Of a DNA stretch of 64,000 nt, positions 11,841 through 22,899 are shown one piece after another. Each line of letters opens with the position of its first letter. The first letter of the stretch is position 1. The position numbers were made by a program, and so were the translations under genes. The notes under the pieces are model-generated. The model made no database searches. It worked only from the letters and a program-made list of their open reading frames with translations, and had not been told where the DNA came from. This stretch comes from Pomphorhynchus laevis. Lineage: Eukaryota; Acanthocephala; Palaeacanthocephala; Echinorhynchida; Pomphorhynchidae. The DNA is taken from assembly GCA_012934845.2 (NCBI GenBank), contig WNNJ02002175.1, positions 1-64,000 on the forward strand, read 5' to 3'.

Positions 11841-11993
11841 ACATTCATCAAACATTAATCTAATCAATGCAATACATAACACTGGGTTATTCCTGCATAA
11901 TCGATCAGCATCTTAAATTCTGAACAATCATCCTCGCAATTGGATGTTATTCTTTCAACTTCCTCTCGTGACGTCGATAATCTTAAATATCTT
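11840..11993 (+). mobile_element. CR1-like LINE (element D), segment 2
   Basis: The + strand reads SSSQLDVILSTSSRDVDNLKYL and is then interrupted. The reading continues after the next insertion with SNLDKSDHCVLFFYVK at 12798, carrying the SDHC endonuclease motif. This shows that 11994-12790 is an insertion. Confidence 0.75.
11983..11993. repeat. Target-site duplication, left copy
   Basis: The 11-base sequence TTAAATATCTT here is repeated exactly at 12791-12801, flanking the hammerhead-bearing insertion. In element D only one copy is needed for the reading frame. Confidence 0.85.
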
Positions 11994-12060
11994 TATGGAG
12001 AGTGAGACCATTCCGCGTGAATTTCTTGTAGAACGTAAGCCAGACGCGAAAGAATGACGA

Positions 12061-12142
12061 ATGCCGTTTCGTCATCACAATGACTCATCAGTGCCAGATC
12101 CCTCCCACTACTGGATGCAGAGGAGGACTGGCAGACGGCAAT
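12061..12142 (-). ncRNA. Hammerhead ribozyme, type III, complete
   Basis: On the minus strand: stem III GCCG, cleavage triplet GTC, stem I TGCCAG-TCCTCC, loop containing CATCCAGTAGT, stem I return GGGAGG and CTGGCA, catalytic CTGATGA, stem II GTCAT-TGTG-ATGAC, catalytic GAAA, stem III return CGGC. Every invariant base of the hammerhead core is present, and the 6-bp inner stem I (TGCCAG/CTGGCA) is perfect. Confidence 0.85.
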
Positions 12143-12460
12143 CAATGAATGAATCAATGTGAATGATGTACTAGAAAATTTTCTAGTAACATCATAGAGT
12201 ACTAAATCAGTACTACAGCTTCACCAAAAAGGATCATTAGCAAAAGCACTGGCAAATGCCAGCGCAGGTCTCCTTAATATCGGCTAACTTTTATTTAAGG
12301 ATAGTGAGACCATTCCGCGTGAATTTCTGGCCAGGACTGCACTGGCATTTGCCAGTGCTTTTGCTAATGATCCTTTTGGTGAAGCTGTAGTACTGATTTA
12401 GTACTCTATGATGTTACTAGAAAATTTTCTAGTACATCATTCACATTGATTCATTCATTG

Positions 12461-12541
12461 ATTGCCGTCTGCCAGTCCTCCCTGCATCCAGTAGTGGGAG
12501 GAATCTGGTACTGATGAGTCATTGTGATGACGAAACGGCAT
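12461..12541 (+). ncRNA. Hammerhead ribozyme, type III, complete
   Basis: This is the plus-strand copy. GCCGTC lies at 12464-12469 with predicted cleavage after 12469; stem I is TGCCAG paired with CTGGTA (one G-T wobble); CTGATGA is at 12511-12517; stem II is GTCAT-TGTG-ATGAC at 12518-12531; GAAA is at 12532-12535; the stem III return is CGGC. It differs from the minus-strand copy by a wobble change that preserves pairing, which favours a functional RNA over chance. Confidence 0.85.
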
Positions 12542-12790
12542 TCGTCATTCTTTCGCGTCTGGCTTACATGTTTTACAAGAAATTCACGCAGAATGGTCTC
12601 ACTCTCCTTAAATAAAATTAGCCGATATTAAGGAGACCTGCGCTGTCATTTGCCAGTGCTTTTGCTAATGATCCTTTTTGATGAAGTTGTAGTACTGATT
12701 TAGTACTCTATGATGTTACTAGAAAATTTTCTAGTACATTCATTCACATTGATTCATTCATTGATTGCCGTCTGCCAGTCCTCCTCTGCG

Positions 12791-13305
12791 TTAAATATCT
12801 TAGTAATCTAGATAAAAGTGATCACTGTGTATTATTTTTCTATGTCAAATCAAATCACGTTGATCTTGTAGTATCTTGTCGCCAAAAGTTTAACTTTTGG
12901 AAGACAGACATTTCATCTATTACTGCTCATATTTTAAAAGTAAGTTGGCCTGATCCTAGAATAGAGGGAATTGAACTAACTTGGAGACATCTTGAAAACA
13001 TGTTGTTTGACATATTAACACAATATTCATCAGTTGTTCGTCGCAACAGCATATCAATGTTATCCTCATGGTTTGACTCAGAACTAAGGAAACTAATTAA
13101 TCGATGAGCGAGAAAAGCACTGAATATTATATAGACAAGATCTTACCTCCTATGAAGTTTTTAGACAATTTCGGAATAAGTGTATCACAATGAAAATTGT
13201 CAAGCGTCGTAAGTGTCCTAAATTTTCTATTGAATATAGTAATTGTAATTCAAATGTGTACGATGTCTTGGCAAATGAAGTTCATCTCCTTTTACAGTCA
13301 ATAAA
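12791..13305 (+). mobile_element. CR1-like LINE (element D), segment 3
   Basis: The reading KYLSNLDKSDHCVLFFYVK (end of the endonuclease) continues with SSWFDSELRKLINR (linker) and FSIEYSNCNSNVYDVLANEV. At about 13306 it is cut by an antisense family B LINE. Confidence 0.75.
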
Positions 13306-14400
13306 ATAGGATTTATTTTGACGTGTCAAATGCTTGCAAGCGCGCGCTTACATGACAACAATACACAAAAATGTAAATCATGTGTCGAAGTGTGAACGGA
13401 GGAGGTGTTTGGATGTGATAAAGGAAGGAGCACGGCGACGTCGTGAGGGAGTTGATTCCAGGCGAGTGAGACGGCGACAAGGAATGATCGGAGACCACAG
13501 TTGTTGGAGTAATTAGGAACATGGAGTGAGGGTATGACGGGAACGCAGCGATAGCGAGGTGGGGCGAGTGTCGTCGAAGAAAGGAAATTTGATGAACGAT
13601 GGGGAACCGACAGCAATGAGACGAAGAGTTACAAGAAGGCGGACTTTGATGCGTATGTGGATGGTGGGCCAGGAGAGTTGGACGAGATATGTTGATGTGT
13701 GGTCGAAGTGACGGAGCCGATAGAGCACTCAGACGGCGGAGTTGATTATTCGTTGTAGAGGTAGGATGATGGATTTTGGAGAATTGGCGAAAAGGCTAAG
13801 GCAGTAATCGATTTTAGGGAAAAGAAGCGATGAAAGGCGAGACATACAAAAAGGAAGTCAATGACGGGGCGGATACGGTGGATGTCACAGAGAATTAAGT
13901 TAGACGAGTGGACCTTCATGGACGATGGGTTTAATGGAATGGTGATCATCAAAATGGAAGCCTAAAAAAGTGAGATTGTGTACTATGGGGATGATCGATG
14001 AGAGAAAAGTTACAGTAAAAGGAGATATGTTTGGTTTACGGGGGAGGATCCACATTATTTTAGACTTATCAGGGTTTATAACGAGGTGGAGATTGGAGAG
14101 ACGTTCGTAGATGGAAGAAAGAGAGTTGAAGGCAGAAATGCCAATATCGTGTATACGATGTGCGAGTGCATGAGCATAGATGAGGATGTCATCGGCGTAT
14201 TGCATGACGTTAAAGGAAGAAAGGTTTGATAAACGGAGGGAGATCGCCAAGCAGAAGAGAGAAAAGCAGAGGACCTAGGACTGAACCTTGTGGGACCCCG
14301 CAAAAAATAAGGATGGGAGGGAGGATGATGAATTAGAACAGACGCAAAAGGAACGGTCGGATAGATATGAGGCAAACCATGCTACGGAGGAAGAAGAAAA
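13306..14400 (-). mobile_element. LINE family B, RT to 3' end, 5'-truncated
   Basis: The minus strand carries, in several frames, YADD within NVMQYADDILIYAHALAHR (14220 region), PDKSKIMWILPRKPN, TFLGFHFDDH, then the C-terminal region and the 3' end AATAGGATTTATTTTGACG near 13306. Frameshifts break the frame. The copy is inserted antisense between segments 3 and 4 of element D. Confidence 0.8.
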
Positions 14401-14419
14401 GCCGTAATCATAACGAAGG

Positions 14420-14888
14420 CGAGAAAAGAGGATGGAGTGGAGTATATGATGTATTTAATTCACTTGAGCGTTTAAAATCATCCATTGCAGCTGGCCCAGA
14501 TCGAATCCCGGCCATAACCCTAAAGATGCTTGCACATTTTATTGCTAAACCGCTATATAATATCTATCAATGCCCACATTTTCATGGTTGTATTCCTCCG
14601 CGATGGAGACGGTCCGTAGTTATTCCAATGTACCATCAAGGCGAACGACATTTTTGCACCAATTACTGACCAGTATCATTAACTTGCATTGCTTGTCATG
14701 GAACGCCTAATACTTAGTGAAATTTTTAAAGAACTTATATCCTAGAATCTAATAGTAGATAGCCATATGGCTTTCGTCCTAATCGGTCATCTATTAGTAA
14801 TTTACTGGTATCCATGGATTCATGGCAATCTGCATTTGATAGAAATATTCAAACATAAGTTATATTTGTTGACTTTTCTCGTGCACAT
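14420..14888 (+). mobile_element. CR1-like LINE (element D), segment 4: early RT
   Basis: The + strand reads SLERLKSSIAAGPDRIPAI, PRWRRSVVIPMYHQG, NYxPVSLTC, then FVDFSRAH at 14870-14888. These are the RT blocks before the catalytic box. It is interrupted exactly where an antisense family B LINE begins. Confidence 0.75.
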
Positions 14889-17800
14889 TAAATAGAAATT
14901 TATTTTGAGTGGCAAATGCGTGCTTAGCCCACTAAAAATGACAAAAATTATCAAGCTGATAAAAACTAATCCCGCAGACGAATTTTAAATAGTATGAACA
15001 AGGAAATCGAGCGCATGTACAAAGGCAGCGAATTTGAAGCAAGATGAGCAGCAACAAGAAACAAACGGAAGCGGTAATTTGTCGGATAATTTGGAGTGTA
15101 GAGGATAAGAGAATGAGATGATCTTAAGGATTAGGAAGTAGGACGAGATTTATCGAGATATTGAAAACGTGAGTATAAAGGGGAATTGCGATAAAGACAC
15201 GATGGGTCAGAAGAATCAAACGAAACTCGACACGATGGCTAATTGTGGGAAGCCAGGAAAGGCTTCCCACATTACTCCACGGTAGGTGGAGTAATGTTGA
15301 GGTGAGAGGGAATTAACCACATTAATTATCCACGGCAGGATTGAGTGATAGGTAAAGCGAAGAAAGGTGATTGGAAACGAATAAGGGGCAAGCGGATGAA
15401 GTGTATGCTAGGTCATTGATTTGTAAGGATGTAGATTAGAGTAGAGGAAAATGTCATCAGCATTTTGCATAAAATGAAAATTGCGTGTTCTTGATATTGT
15501 AGAGAGATCAGCGAGTAGAAGGGAGAAAATGACGGGATCTAGTTCTGAACCTTGAGGAACACATTGTGCGAGAGAAAACGGTTTGAGACAGAAACTGAAT
15601 GAACACTGAAAGAACGGTCAGATAAATAAGGGGAACACCAGGCTACAGCGGAGTTAGATAACCATAGTCATGACGAAGCCGATAGAGAAGAATATAAGGA
15701 TCAACGATGTCGAATGTAGATGAGAGGTCGAATGAGATTATGATGCTACAAAGTTTTTCCTCTCGTGATTGTATAAGATCACCAAAGACTTTGTGACATG
15801 CTAATTTTGTGGAATGTTTAGAACGAAAAGCAAATTGAAACGGGATATATAAATTTGACGACAGAAGATAGTTATTGACCTGATTTAGCACAATACGTTC
15901 GAAAAGTTTTGATAAAGTTTTGTGACGATATATAGGACGATATGAGGAAGGAAATGAACTGTCGATGGAGCGTTTTTTCATAAGTGGACGGACAATATCA
16001 GATTTCCAATTTGACGGAAAATTAATGTCGTGGATAGAAAAGTTGAACAAGGTTCTCAAAAACGGAGATACTGATTGGCAAATAAGCTTAAGTAAGTACA
16101 TATGAATAGGGTAGCCAGGATAATATTTGTTGGGCAATGAAAGGAGAACTTTTACAACTTAGTCAGAAGAAATGGGAAGGAAATAGAAAATTTTAGGAAG
16201 ATAAAATTGTATTGATGCAGTCAATGATTGGAAAGTTGAAGGTATAGATGATAAAGTATTAAGAGATTTAGATTGAAGATAAGAAGAAAACAAGTTTGGA
16301 TCGATGTAAATAGGCGTTGAAGAACGTGATAGGAGTGAGTTTAAAATGCCCCAAGTAGATTTTTTCCGAAGTCAGCTTATTCTGCCAGAAGAGTGTGTAC
16401 TTACTTCGTAGGAGAGTAATAGGAACGACGAATTTTTAGGTAGGCATCACGAGACTTGAAGGAGACAGAAGTGGAACCTCGTTTGAGAAAACGTAGATAG
16501 ATGGGAAAAGTGTAACGCATGCGAAGCTTAGAAATTACACAGTGAGAATCAAACAATGGCTTGCCTTGAGAACGCTTACGAGTGTGTGATCGGCGAGGCA
16601 ATATGTAATCGAGAATTGTTGTAAGCTCAGACTCAAATAGAGTGGATAGAAAATCGATGGAAAGGGAAGGCGAATTATGAGACACAAGAGCAGAGCCAAG
16701 AATATCAAATCGAAATAAAGTAAGATTGAGAAATTTCCACGGTTGATTGAAGGTAGGCAAGACTCGAGAAGGAGCAAGCTTGTTAGTAAGATTTAGGGTA
16801 AGTAGAAAGTGATCAGATAGACCAGTATCTGAAATATTAAATAAAGCATGTGTGGATAAACTGCCCGGAGTTGCAATGATATCAAGGGTATCACCAAGTA
16901 TATAAGTATATAAGTGGGAGAGGTGCGAAGTAAATGGAGATTATAGTCGGAAATAATGCTTCCAAGTTTGTTGGAATCTGAATGGGAAGGGCGGTGCAAG
17001 CGAATGTTGAAATCACCTAGTACAAACAGTGGGAGTGCTATGAGTGAACAATAAGAAAGAAGATCAGCTAGTTCATCGAAGAACTTGAAGATAGGATACA
17101 AACAGTGGGATTGCTGAAAGTGAACAATAAGAAAGAAGATCAGCCAGTTCATAAAACTTAAAGGTAGGATGGGAAAATCCAGGACGATATATGATAGCAT
17201 GTTCAAGTGGAAAAGGATGAGACGATCTACAGATAAGTAATTTCAAAAATTCGGGCGATAGAGAACAATTAATTTTTATGGGAGACGAAGGAGCGGGGCA
17301 AAAAAAATTCCATCGTAATTCGACGTGGATGTTGATCATGCATTATCGGAAGAGCGGCCAGAATATTGAGAGATACTCCTGTTGAACGTAGACGACGCTT
17401 AGCGAGATTATTACAATTGGTACGCCGAGATTTAGTTATACAGCAAATGTCAAGCGATTGTTGGGCAAATGTGTTGATAATAAGGGCAGTTTATTTTAGA
17501 TAGAACGCGTGTTGAGTAGTCCAATGCGATAGGAGCGATAATCGGAATTCCCTAAAGAAGAAGGCGAGGAGGATAAACTGGTCGTGATCGAATTTTCGGA
17601 CATTGTGGACAACATGAAATTTTCCATTTTCATTTATTATTGTAATGGAAGATTCTTCTTTAATTTCACGTAGACGTTTTTATCTACGATCAAAGGAAAG
17701 CTGAGTGATTTCCGACGGGGACTTATCAGGAAATATTCAACAAGTAGATGATGAGGAGAGGAGTTCAAAACGCCGGGAGAGTATCAGCGTTGCTTGAGTA

Positions 17801-18480
17801 TGATCACTGAGAACAACATTTAAGAGTGGAGGACGAGCTGAGTGGGAAGCAGAAACACTTGATGTAATGCGATGTATAGAAATTGGAGAGATGTCATTTA
17901 AGCGAAATGTATTATCAGCAGGTGAGATTATTGAAAGGAAAGATCGAAACGCAGCGGCATGAGCATTGAGACTGCTTTGAGCTCATGATGAATCAGATAC
18001 CTCGACATTCGATATGATAATGCACCTGTCACGTGAGGTGAAATGTTTTAGAAATTGATAGATTCGTTTGATTGTTGTTAAGACTCGAGCAATCACAATA
18101 TTCATTAACATGTGAGGATCAAAATACAGTCCTAGAGTGATTAAAAATTCGAGGATGCATTGTGTGATGTTCAAAAAATGCAAAAACAGCTAATTTAACG
18201 TTGGGAATTGAAGTATCGAATTTGATGACAGCTGGAGTGCATTCTGTGGTGGAATGATGATTAGCAACAACATCACCGTTATCATGCTCGTTAACAGGTG
18301 TAGTTCAGTTGTAGAAATTGGAGACAGAATAGTAGTGCTTATTTGTATACATTTATCAGAAACTGCCACGTTTGATAAAATAAGTTGATTAAGCTGTTGA
18401 GAAGCACAAAATCCACATAAAATCTTCTTTGATTCGAGACGAATCACAGACAACCGTAGTCCAGACCTAATAGTTTTTGA
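14889..18480 (-). mobile_element. LINE family B, longest copy, broken
   Basis: The 3' end is at 14889 (AAATTTATTTTGAGTGG in plus orientation). Reading the minus strand upward: RT with NWKSDIVRPLMKK, FPSSYRPI, LSKLFERIVLNQV, SKHSTKLACHKV and DLSSTFDIVDPYILLYRLR (16137-15643); linker with DYILPRRSHTRKR (16760-16401); endonuclease with LFVLGDFNIRLHRPSH (17206-16793); and open frames 18453-18190 and 18183-17983 that may be ORF1 remnants. A segment of about 75 bp inside the endonuclease region is tandemly duplicated at about 17020-17150. Several frameshifts make it inactive. It is inserted antisense in element D. Confidence 0.75.
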
Positions 18481-18659
18481 TTGGACACTGAATTTGAAGT
18501 GAAGTATCCGTATTAATGATTTTTTTCACCCATGTAATATTTTCGTAATTAGATTTTTGTATTATATATTAACTGTTGTACTTGACAAGATGTAATATGA
18601 TTGAATTGAGTGTATTTATTATCTTGTATATTATCTTTTGTAATTAGACTGAACAATTA
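18481..18659. other. AT-rich, unassigned
   Basis: This could be the 5' end of the family B LINE or flanking element D sequence. I cannot place it. Confidence 0.3.
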
Positions 18660-18940
18660 TACTTTTTTCCTATCATATTATCATACAAAAACTCAAGCCT
18701 TTGTATAGATGAAATATTTATCTCTTGGGTTACCTATTATTTATCAGATAGGTCGTTCAGAGTACGAGTAGTGTCGGACATTTCCAAACCTCGCAACGTA
18801 TTAGCTGGTGTTCCCTAGGGTGCAGTAATCTCACCGTTTCTATTTGTGCCCTTTATCATTGATCTTCCTGAAGCTATTCAATCTAACATTATTAGTATTA
18901 CAAATTATAGCCAAATGGCTGTTTCAACTGATCACATAGG
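18660..18940 (+). mobile_element. CR1-like LINE (element D), segment 5: RT after the insertions
   Basis: The + strand reads SWVTYYLSDRSFRVRV, VLAGVP(stop)GAVISPFLF and IIDLPEAIQSN. These are the RT blocks that follow DFSRAFD in this family, continuing segment 4. It stops where the next CR1-like LINE begins in the opposite orientation. Confidence 0.7.
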
Positions 18941-18983
18941 AAATAAAAAAGAAAAGAAAAGAAGAAAAAAAAGTTAATAGCGG

Positions 18984-21150
18984 TTACATAATATTGTATA
19001 CATTCGGAATGCCATGATCGTTAATCCACTGACGAAGTTGAACTTTAAATTGAGATAAGTCCTTGGTACATGCTATTTCTCCTGGCAACGTGTTCCAGGC
19101 GTTTAATGCTCGATGTGAGAGCCTAGCCAAACTCACTACTTTACCGTGGGGAAACTTAAATAGTTTCAACGGGTGGCCACGATGCGTCTGAGAACAAACT
19201 TTAACATAGCACGAGGGAAAACCATCTATCCCATTAACCATTCGCCATAATGCAACAAGGTCTAGGTAATATAGCCTCTGACCCAAAGATGGTATCTTTA
19301 GAAATTCAAGCCGCTCACGATATGAATATGATCCATCCATACACATTCGAGAACCTCTACGAAGGATTGACTCTAGTCTATTGAACTCTTTCTTAGTGTA
19401 TGGAAAAACTGCTTGCACGCAGTACTCTATATGCGGGCGAACAAGAGCGCAGTAAAGCCGTTTGAAGACGTATGGATTAATACGATTAAATGCATTTTTG
19501 ACGCAGTACATAGCTCGCAAAGCCTTGCTATAGGCAAACTCTGTATTTGATCGGGATTTCAATGTCCTATGCACCATGACACCCAGATCCCTATACTCCA
19601 TGACGACATTAAGAATTGAAGTTCCGAGGCGAAAACGACGGTCATCGCAACGCCTTCCTAATTTCATGTGGCCGCATTTGTCAACATTGATCTTCATACC
19701 AGTAGCCTCACTCCATTGGTATATTTCATTAAGGTCTTCCTGCAGGGAAATGCCAAGCGGATCAATATCATCTACAGACCATATTTTGAGGTCGTCAGCA
19801 AAAGCAAGACAGGGACTCTGAATCCGCAGCAACAAATCGTTAAGGAACACAATAAACAGCAGAGGTCCTAGTACGGTACCCTGCGGAACACCACAGTAAA
19901 CGCGTCTGGAAGTGGAAAGATGGGTGCCAACTCTCACCCTAAAGAAACGATTACGTAGGAAATCTTGAATCCAATTACACAACATTACAGGAATGCCGTA
20001 GTTAAATAGTAATGCTACCAAGCTCTCATGCGGCACCCGATCGAATGCTCTTGAAAAGTCAATGAATACCACATTAATTGATTGGCCGCGACTGACCGCC
20101 TCAACCCACATTTCGCGTGAAGTCAATAAGTTTGTTAAGCAGGAACGACCAGGAAGGAAACCGTGCTGAGAAGACGACATTATTCCGAGTTCCCTCAAGT
20201 GATGCCTGATCCGGGTGGCGATCAACTTTTCTAGCACTTTGCATAGAGAACTAGTCAGGCTGATTGGTCTATAGTCAGTACAAGCCGTTGCAATGGTTTT
20301 CTTTGGGATCGGAACTACGATGGCAGTTTTCCAGACTTCAGGAACACATCCACTGGTCAAACTGTTCTCAAAAATAGCAAGAAGGGAAGGAGCCAAATAT
20401 CTAGATAAATTCTTCAAGAGAAACGGAGAAATGTCATCAGGGCCAGTAGAGCTAAATGGGTCAAGCTGATCAAGCTGACTTACAATCTCACTAATCGTTA
20501 CTGGAAGAAAACGCGAAGATTGCTTTAATGCTACACCATGCGAAGTGATAGAAGCTCTTTGTGAATTATTTGTCGGTATCGAAAAAGACGTAGCAAGGCA
20601 TTCCACAATACCACTCTGAGAAGTTATCATACATCCCTCCGCATTAAGGACATACTTGATTTCTGTATTAAGGGTTCTGTTGCGACGAACATAGGCCCAG
20701 AATAGTTTTGGATTTCGTGTTACATTATTAGCGATAGACGATTCGAATGCACATCGTTTTGTTGCTTTCACTCTAGTACAAAGATTTCGAACATATTTAT
20801 ATCTGGCAGATAAACTAGAGTCAGAACGCTGAAGCTTCCATAAACAATTTCTTGAACTTATTAGTTGTCTGACGTTGGAATCTATCCATGCAGGTGACTT
20901 AGCAGCATAAGAGGATTCGCGCATAGGGGCAAGAATATCAGATAATTTATGTAGGTAATCAGTGATCATATTCAATGATAGCTTGTCCGTGTTCATAAAA
21001 GTACACGGGAATTGGTTGTAAACTCTCAAAACATCTTCTCTTCTCACTTTCGACCAATGACGTTTGTAAGTTTTTGAACAAGGTGGACAGAATCTGGAAT
21101 AAGGGACAGCCGTCAAGGAGAGCAAGCAGTGGTCACTACTTCCTAAAGGA
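18984..21150 (-). pseudogene. CR1 ORF2, reverse transcriptase part
   Basis: An open frame of 713 codons from the first ATG (21125). The true frame enters from upstream at HLPPLGSSDHCLLSLTAV, which carries the SDH endonuclease motif. It has the linker (SPAWIDSNVRQLISSRNCL), RT blocks FSSTGPDDISPF, DYRPISLTSSLCKVLEKL, QHGFLPGRSCLTNLL, NVVFIDFSRAFDRVPH, GVPQGTVLGPLLF and the catalytic FADD (CLAFADDLKIW), then the CR1 C-terminal domain with PHIEYCVQAVFPY and RLSHRALNAWNTLPGEI. It catalyses target-primed reverse transcription in this family. All catalytic residues are intact. The frame is lost only at the junction with the endonuclease. Confidence 0.9.
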
Positions 21151-21159
21151 GGGAGATGA

Positions 21160-22020
21160 TCAACTTTGATTGTCTCCTACATATCTGGAAAACACCAGAT
21201 CAAGTACCGAATCCGATCTTGAAGTTAAGCAAGTTGGTTCTTGTACATGCTGAATCAGCATGAGTTCCTCAGCAAGGAACTCAGATATTTCCCTTTCCGT
21301 GGAACTACCATCAGAAAAGACATAGTCTGACCATCTAGATCGTGGAAGATTAAAATCGCCCAAAAGAATAAAGTGAGGGGCGGAACATACCGATTGTAAA
21401 ATAAATTTTAGTTGATCAGTGTCTGCAATTACTGACGGAGATCGATACACGACGCAAAAATTCATACTGGTCGCTGAGTGATCAATACGGAAGCATAGAG
21501 TCTCAAACGACCCACAAGGGTCACAAATATTCAACACCTCAGATACGAGGAAATTTTCTCTGACATACGCGGCGACACCGCCACCTCGCCTACCTGATAT
21601 CCTGTCGCTTCGTATAAGGCGAAATCCAGGAATGTTCACAGTGGTATCGACAATATATTGATGCAACCAGGATTCAGCAACGCAGAAAATGTCATACGAA
21701 TGAGAAAGCATGTGATACTTCAACTCCACTATTTGAGCAGGCAAACTACGAAGATTAGAATATCCAATCGATAAATAGCGTGTGGGTTGTGGTAAGGGAT
21801 TACTAGGAACGGTGAATAATTTGTTGAATGAAACTAAGTGTCCCAGATCAGAATTGAAACTAACGCTATTGAAGAGTTGCGATGAATGACTGTTGAAACT
21901 ACCTTTTCCAGACGAACTAGCAAAATTCAAACTGGATACTGCTAAGTGACGCTGTTGATCGTTATGGGATTCCAACGAACTACTGGGTGCCACCTGACAA
22001 CCTGAAAATTTCGTATGCAT
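21160..22020 (-). pseudogene. CR1 ORF2, apurinic-type endonuclease part
   Basis: An open frame of 286 codons. Residues from about 85 onward hold the APE endonuclease: YSNLRSLPAQI, CVAESWLH, RSDRISGRRGGGVAAYV, VVYRSPS, LLGDFNLPRSRW, and DSVLDLVF near the end. It then shifts frame relative to the RT part near 21165-21180. The N-terminal 80 residues overlap the end of ORF1 in another frame. Confidence 0.85.
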
Positions 22021-22890
22021 AAGTTCGTTTCACCTTCAGATAGCCGGTTTCGTAATACTGTTTTTGCTTCTTTCAACTTTAAACGATCTTCGAGACTCAG
22101 ATCCTTAAGAATACGATGTGGATAATCTTTAAGTCGAAAACCACGTTTGAGCAAAAGGTCTGCATGTTTTGCGGAAGATAATACAACTTTCAACAATCTT
22201 GGTTTCTCTACCACCTTTTTTCCAAGTCGAAACAACTTTGTAACCTTCAGAGTAGAAGCTAGCTTCTCATCACCTTCTAAGAGTAACTGACAGAACACAG
22301 TACGGAGGCTGGACACATCATCATTCATACGTGTTTGTGAGTTACTGGCCTTTGATTCAGCGATACCACTAAATAGGATATTGCAAGACCTATCTGGATG
22401 CGAACGGTAGTTTGTAGAAGGAGCGTTGTCCAAAGAAATGCTCTGACCATTTGAAGGTAAATAATTTCCTGATTTATTCTTATTTTTGGCCTTCTGTTTT
22501 CTATCGATGGCCCCACTCGAATCGCTACCTCTGATTTCACCCAATTGATGGTATGTCGATCCAGCGTTTCGTGTAGGTTGCAATAGAGTGTTGCGCCATA
22601 CCCTTCCTTTGTTTACAGCTGGTGTAGTTTGTTCAACATGAATGACCGATTTTTCTTTGTCCTGAAAGGATGACAGCATTTGAAGTTCGGCATTTGAAGT
22701 ATTATTGTGCTGATGCGTAGATGACAGTGAAGGTAATTCAATCCTCGGTTCACATAGGTCAGGAGTTGAACTGTCATCTAATGGCAGCTTAACGACAGGA
22801 TTAACGGTACAGGTGTTTATCGAAGTTTGATGGTCCGTGCTGTCTTGAGAGACACGAACGTCATTTAAGTTGATAGGTAACGATATATCA
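21942..22890 (-). pseudogene. CR1 ORF1 (nucleic-acid-binding protein), 5'-open
   Basis: The first ATG is at 22679, giving 245 codons, but the frame stays open upstream to about 22890 (CDISLPINLNDVRVSQDS), so the real start is lost. The C-terminal block KLFRLGKKVVEKPRLLKVVL, then RGFRLKDYPHRILKDLS and LSEGETNLCIRNFQVVRW, is the conserved RRM-like or L1-ORF1-like region seen in CR1 ORF1 proteins. The same block is in the LINE at 36.8-37.1 kb. The N-terminal two thirds are Ser/Asn-rich. Confidence 0.8.
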
Positions 22891-22899
22891 CAACAACAC

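Larger units (their letters stand above)
11994..12790. mobile_element. Hammerhead-bearing small element (retrozyme-like), 797 bp
   Basis: This non-coding insertion is flanked by an exact 11-bp duplication (TTAAATATCTT). It has one unit in reverse orientation (about 11994-12300) and one full plus one partial unit in forward orientation, with a 300-bp period (the GCCAGTGCTTTTGC segment falls near 12351 and 12652). Conserved blocks include GTACTGATTTAGTAC and CTAGAAAATTTTCTAG (perfect palindromes) and TTCATTCATTGATTGCCGTC. Each complete unit holds a full hammerhead ribozyme; the last unit stops inside its ribozyme. Tandem units of a few hundred bases with one hammerhead each are what is described for metazoan retrozymes. 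The inverted unit is unusual for that class. Confidence 0.8.
18945..22895 (-). mobile_element. CR1-like LINE, nearly complete, 5'-truncated in ORF1
   Basis: This is the best preserved LINE in the window, about 3.95 kb. ORF1, the ORF2 endonuclease and the ORF2 RT are given separately. A single frameshift between endonuclease and RT is the only obvious break in ORF2. The 3' end near 18945 is a purine-rich run on the plus strand. The 5' end meets a CR1 fragment of the opposite orientation at about 22895 with no gap, and ORF1 is still open there, so the copy is truncated. Confidence 0.9.
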
